Part shown: one piece after another, positions 5,676 through 8,177 of the stretch | How positions within the stretch are numbered: the stretch's first letter is position 1 | How the letters are laid out: each line of letters starts with the position of its first letter | DNA from: Eubacteriales bacterium | Lineage (GTDB): Bacteria > Bacillota > Clostridia > Oscillospirales > Acutalibacteraceae | Assembly: GCA_030529125.1 (NCBI GenBank) | Contig: JAUMXP010000072.1 | Coordinates: 1 to 8,177, forward strand | DNA: 8,177 nt | Reading direction: 5' to 3' | Made by a program: the position numbers and the translations under genes | The notes under the pieces: generated by a model | Seen by the model: only the letters and a program-made list of their open reading frames with translations | Databases searched by the model: none | Told to the model about the DNA's origin: nothing

Positions 5676-6286
5676 TTGCTTTATACATCATCCTCGGCAT
5701 AGTGGTGATTATCGGTATTATTCTCATGATAAATGTGCGTTTCTACGCAACATATGAGGATACGCTGAGAGTTATTGCGAAATTCTTGTTCTGGGAGTTT
5801 ATACTGCTTCCTGAATCAGAAAAAGAGGAAAAAAAGAAAAAGAAAAGAAAAAACAGAAAAAAAGCTAAAAAGAAAGACGAAAACGAGAAGAAAGAATACG
5901 TCAAAAAGGTCAGCAAAACTAAAGGTATCGAGGGTTTAGCATCTATACTCATTGAGCTTGTAAAACTCATCTGCTCTGCTATCAAAGGTTTGGCTGAACA
6001 TGCCGTAGTCAAAAAATTCGAGTTTTTAGTTAAGGTAGCTGGGGAAGACGCGGCTGATACAGCCCTCAAGTATGGCAAATACTGCGGTGTTATTTACAGC
6101 GCGGTTTCGCTTATCTGTGGCACTGCTAAATGTGATGACTACACGCTGAAGGTTGCGCCTGACTTTTCAGATAATGCAAAAACTCAGATTGATCTTGACG
6201 TAAGATTTAACATCAGAGTTTTTTATATAATCAAATATCTGTTGAGATTAGAAGTAAAACTGTTCGTAACAGGTTATAAGAGATAA
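5672..6286 (+). CDS. DUF2953 membrane protein (YtfI-like)
   Basis: This 204-residue protein matches DUF2953 (YtfI-like) by its layout and by the segment GEDAADTALKYG (124-135). Other features typical of the family are a single N-terminal membrane helix (about 3-21), a short hydrophobic stretch (WEFILLP), a long Lys-rich linker (51-80), and a C-terminal half with an LKVAPDF stretch and a hydrophobic end. The biochemical role is not known. In Bacillus the ytfI gene lies next to ytfJ, as here, which supports the call and a shared process, probably in sporulation. The GTG start overlaps the scpB stop (GTGA), with GAGGTGA (5661-5667) upstream, so translation is coupled. The Lys-rich linker is encoded by near-homopolymeric A runs (5821-5875). 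Confidence 0.85.
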   Translation: MIALYIILGIVVIIGIILMINVRFYATYEDTLRVIAKFLFWEFILLPESEKEEKKKKKRKNRKKAKKKDENEKKEYVKKVSKTKGIEGLASILIELVKLICSAIKGLAEHAVVKKFEFLVKVAGEDAADTALKYGKYCGVIYSAVSLICGTAKCDDYTLKVAPDFSDNAKTQIDLDVRFNIRVFYIIKYLLRLEVKLFVTGYKR

Positions 6287-6300
6287 TTCTATTTTAGAAT
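6286..6300 (+). promoter_or_regulatory. Leader hairpin before ytfJ
   Basis: ATTCTA (6286-6291) pairs with TAGAAT (6295-6300) around the loop TTT, starting right at the stop codon of the preceding gene. The stem lies three bases before GGAG (6304-6307). The 19-base stretch 6286-6304 matches the leader of the second dockerin gene (1472-1490) at 16 positions. The role is unknown. Confidence 0.4.
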
Positions 6301-6315
6301 AAAGGAGAAATCATT

Positions 6316-6738
6316 ATGAGCGATCATCCAATCAATTCATTGATGGAAACTACAATGAAAAAAATTAAGGAAATGACAGACGTCAATACTATCATCGGTG
6401 ATCCTATCACTACACCTGACGGTACTACAATCATTCCTATTTCAAAGGTTTCATACGGCTTTGCTTCAGGTGGTTCTGACCTTCCTACAAAGCGTGACAA
6501 CAAAGATTGCTTTGGTGGTGGTAGTGGTGCAGGCGTTACTATCACTCCTGTTGCTTTTCTGACTATTATGAAAGGCGAGATCAAGCTCATCTCTATTGAG
6601 AAATATGACGGCGCTGTGGATCGTATTGTTGGTATGATTCCTGACTTTATGGATAAGGTTCACGGCTATTTCAAGAAAGATAAGAAGGATGTTGATACAT
6701 CAGACCTCGACAAGGATATCGACGAATTCGACTTCTGA
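6316..6738 (+). CDS. ytfJ: GerW/YtfJ family sporulation protein
   Basis: YtfJ (GerW) is a small soluble protein linked in Bacillus to spore formation and germination; it is also kept in some Firmicutes that do not form spores. The protein has 140 residues, in the family range. It shows the signature order VNTIIGDPI (23-31), PDGTTIIPISKVSYGFASGG (34-53), a Gly-rich GGGSGAGVTITPVAFL stretch (67-82) and a C-terminal acidic tail (about 121-140, ending DEFDF). The ATG at 6316 has AAAGGAG (6301-6307) at 8 bases. It sits between the DUF2953 gene and the carboxypeptidase gene, consistent with a spore or cell-envelope function. The family is sure; activity in this organism is not. Confidence 0.93.
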   Translation: MSDHPINSLMETTMKKIKEMTDVNTIIGDPITTPDGTTIIPISKVSYGFASGGSDLPTKRDNKDCFGGGSGAGVTITPVAFLTIMKGEIKLISIEKYDGAVDRIVGMIPDFMDKVHGYFKKDKKDVDTSDLDKDIDEFDF

Positions 6739-6749
6739 TACTGTATAAA

Positions 6750-6766
6750 ATGAAGGGTGCTTTCAT
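6750..6766 (+). promoter_or_regulatory. Leader hairpin before the carboxypeptidase gene
   Basis: ATGAAGG (6750-6756) pairs with CTTTCAT (6760-6766) around the loop GTG, with one G-U pair. It lies 11 bases before the GGTGA (6778-6782) that precedes the chosen start at 6787. No T-tract follows. It belongs to the recurrent class of three-base-loop leader hairpins in this window. Confidence 0.35.
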
Positions 6767-6786
6767 ATATATTCAGTGGTGATTTT

Positions 6787-7896
6787 ATGAAACGCACGCT
6801 CGCAATAATTGTATCCTTTTTTGTTTTTGCATTTGATACTACAGCCTGTGCTATAGATGGTTCTTTGTCGGCACAGGCTTATGTGCTATATTGTGTCGAA
6901 AACGACACAGTCGTGCTGTCAAAAAACGCACAAGAGCAAATGAAGATGGCATCGACCACTAAGATAATGACTGCGTTACTTGCGCTTGAATATGCGCAAG
7001 AAGACGACAGGCTCGTCACGTTTCATGAGTCTATGACGGCTGAGGGAAGCTCGATGTATCTCAAAGTCGGGGATACTGTGCATTTGTCTGATTTAGCTGT
7101 TGGTATGATGATGGCATCAGGCAACGATGCGGCGAATGCTGCAGCTATTACCATCGGTGGCAGTGTGAAGAATTTTGCAAAAATTATGAATTCTCGTGCT
7201 GAAAAAATCGGAATGACAAATACTAACTTTGTTACTCCGTCTGGTCTTGACGATGATAATCATTACTCGACAGCTTTAGATATGGCAAAGCTGATGGCGT
7301 ATGCCCTTAATAACGAGAAATTTGCCGAAATCACAGGAAATACTACTATGACGGTTGACTTTCTTACACCAAGAAAGCAGGTTGCGTATAATAACCACAA
7401 TCGCTTGCTGTCGCTCTATGAGTACTGTATAGGTGGTAAAACAGGCTACACAAAAGCCTCTGGCAGATGTCTTGTTTCTGCAGCCAGAAAAGATGGTCTG
7501 ACCTTTGTTGCGGTGACGCTGAACGCTCCGTCAGACTGGAATGATCACATAGCGCTGTACAACTATGGCTTTGAGCATTATTGTGCGCTTGATTTTTCAG
7601 AATATGATGATAGTCTCAGTGTTGATGTAGTCGGTTCAGATAAGTCGTCAGTTGCTTTATATACAAAGGAAAACTGCTTGATTATAGCAGAAAAAGAAAC
7701 TGCAGATAGAATAAAGCGTACGGTGTATCTGCCGTCGTTTGTTTACGCTCCTGTTAAAAAAGGAGATTTTGTAGGAATGGTCGTTTTTTCGCTTGATGAC
7801 AAGGTGTTAAAAACGTATGATTTATTTATAGGTGAAAATGTAGACAGACAAGAGCAGAGTGCTTTTGCACGTTTTATGGCACTGTTTTTTAATTGA
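6787..7896 (+). CDS. dacF: Serine-type D-Ala-D-Ala carboxypeptidase (DacF-like, PBP5 family)
   Basis: This secreted penicillin-binding protein removes the terminal D-alanine of peptidoglycan stem peptides and so limits cross-linking. Counting from the ATG at 6787 it has 369 residues. Residues 1-22 form a signal peptide (cleavage after ACA). The three active-site motifs are present: STTK (S56, K59), SGN (111-113) and KTG (218-220). The C-terminal PBP5-type domain covers about 268-355, and the last residues form a short amphipathic helix suited to membrane attachment. I reject the longer GTG start at 6757 because it lies in a hairpin and would place extra residues before a good signal peptide. 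The ribosome site is unusual: GGTGATTTT instead of GGAGG. In Bacillus, dacF acts in the spore cortex; here it could be sporulation-linked or a general wall enzyme. Confidence 0.95.
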   Translation: MKRTLAIIVSFFVFAFDTTACAIDGSLSAQAYVLYCVENDTVVLSKNAQEQMKMASTTKIMTALLALEYAQEDDRLVTFHESMTAEGSSMYLKVGDTVHLSDLAVGMMMASGNDAANAAAITIGGSVKNFAKIMNSRAEKIGMTNTNFVTPSGLDDDNHYSTALDMAKLMAYALNNEKFAEITGNTTMTVDFLTPRKQVAYNNHNRLLSLYEYCIGGKTGYTKASGRCLVSAARKDGLTFVAVTLNAPSDWNDHIALYNYGFEHYCALDFSEYDDSLSVDVVGSDKSSVALYTKENCLIIAEKETADRIKRTVYLPSFVYAPVKKGDFVGMVVFSLDDKVLKTYDLFIGENVDRQEQSAFARFMALFFN

Positions 7897-7903
7897 TAAA
7901 ATG

Positions 7904-7918
7904 CTTTCAATATGAAAG
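7904..7918 (+). promoter_or_regulatory. Leader hairpin before rluB
   Basis: CTTTCA (7904-7909) pairs perfectly with TGAAAG (7913-7918) around the loop ATA. A further G-U pair (7903/7919) is possible. It lies immediately before the GGAGG (7920-7924) of rluB. It is too short, and lacks a T-tract, for a terminator, so transcription from the carboxypeptidase gene probably continues into rluB. Confidence 0.45.
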
Positions 7919-7929
7919 TGGAGGAATAT

Positions 7930-8177
7930 ATGAAAAGAGAACTTGTAAGACTCCAGAAAATGCTTGCAGATTGTGGAGTTGCATCACGCAGAAAAAGTGA
8001 AGAACTCATAAGAAACGGTAACGTTAAAGTTAACGGTAAGGTTGCGGTAATAGGCGACAAAGTAGACCCATATAGCGACAAGGTTTATGTTAAGGGTAAG
8101 CGTGTCACAGCTGCGGCTAAACCTGCACATCGATACATAATGCTCAACAAACCGCGTGGCTATGTCACAACTATGAG
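7930..8177 (+). CDS. rluB: 23S rRNA pseudouridine synthase RluB, 5' part only
   Basis: RluB converts one uridine in the peptidyl-transferase region of 23S rRNA to pseudouridine. The window holds 82 codons. They give the N-terminal S4 RNA-binding domain, beginning MKRELVRLQKMLADCGVASR with SEELIRNGNVKVNGKVA after it, and then the start of the catalytic domain, YIMLNKPRGYVTTM (69-82), typical of the RsuA/RluB group. The catalytic Asp lies beyond the window edge. The ATG at 7930 has GGAGG (7920-7924) at 5 bases. It is the last visible gene of the scpAB operon; dac and rluB genes are also close in Bacillus. RluB is preferred to RsuA or RluF by context and family resemblance. Confidence 0.9.
   Translation, partial: MKRELVRLQKMLADCGVASRRKSEELIRNGNVKVNGKVAVIGDKVDPYSDKVYVKGKRVTAAAKPAHRYIMLNKPRGYVTTM

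Noticed and set aside
6743..6770. Possible sporulation sigma F/G promoter (GTATA, then CATATAT) before the carboxypeptidase gene
   Set aside because: The -10 match is partial, the spacing is uncertain, and the AT-rich sequence gives such matches by chance.
6757..6786. Longer carboxypeptidase start at GTG 6757
   Set aside because: It has no spaced ribosome site and sits in a hairpin, whereas ATG 6787 gives a normal signal peptide.
7897..7929. Terminator between the carboxypeptidase gene and rluB
   Set aside because: The 6-bp hairpin at 7904-7918 is not followed by a T-tract; it leads straight into the rluB ribosome site.

Overview
The window looks like chromosomal DNA of a low-GC anaerobic Firmicute of the Ruminococcus/Oscillospiraceae type. 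Three things point there: AT-rich leaders with strong GGAGG Shine-Dalgarno sites, two secreted proteins with type I dockerins whose loops read VLDATxIQR, and a housekeeping cluster with the Clostridia-type order M50 protease, scpA, scpB, DUF2953, ytfJ (gerW), D-Ala-D-Ala carboxypeptidase, rluB. The species cannot be fixed from the sequence.

Left part (1-2827, + strand): a terminator for a gene lying before the window, a promoter region, then two tandem paralogous genes (170-1432 and 1506-2777) for secreted proteins of 420 and 423 residues. Each has a signal peptide, an unrecognised extracellular region and a C-terminal dockerin. They appear co-transcribed and end at a strong terminator (2791-2827) that resembles the one at the window start. 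Neither carries a recognisable enzyme domain, so they look like structural, regulatory or binding parts of a cohesin-dockerin surface complex.

Middle (2828-3503): a GC-rich, hairpin-rich intergenic segment with no convincing gene, then rpmB (ribosomal protein L28) on the - strand with its own terminator and promoter. A divergent + strand promoter follows for the next operon.

Right part (3504-8177, + strand): a tightly packed probable operon. It encodes an M50 membrane metalloprotease, the kleisin ScpA and its partner ScpB of the SMC chromosome-segregation complex (4-base overlap), a DUF2953/YtfI-like membrane protein (another 4-base overlap), the GerW/YtfJ-family protein, a secreted serine D,D-carboxypeptidase, and the first 82 codons of rluB (23S rRNA pseudouridine synthase). 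The theme is chromosome segregation, cell-wall trimming and spore-associated functions. Non-overlapping genes in the window tend to carry a short three-base-loop hairpin just before the Shine-Dalgarno site.

No CRISPR array, tRNA, rRNA, transposase or clear new defence system is visible. The most interesting signals are the dockerin paralog pair, a candidate beta-clamp-binding peptide (QLSIF) in the ScpB tail, the recurrent leader hairpins, and the GC-rich intergenic segment.
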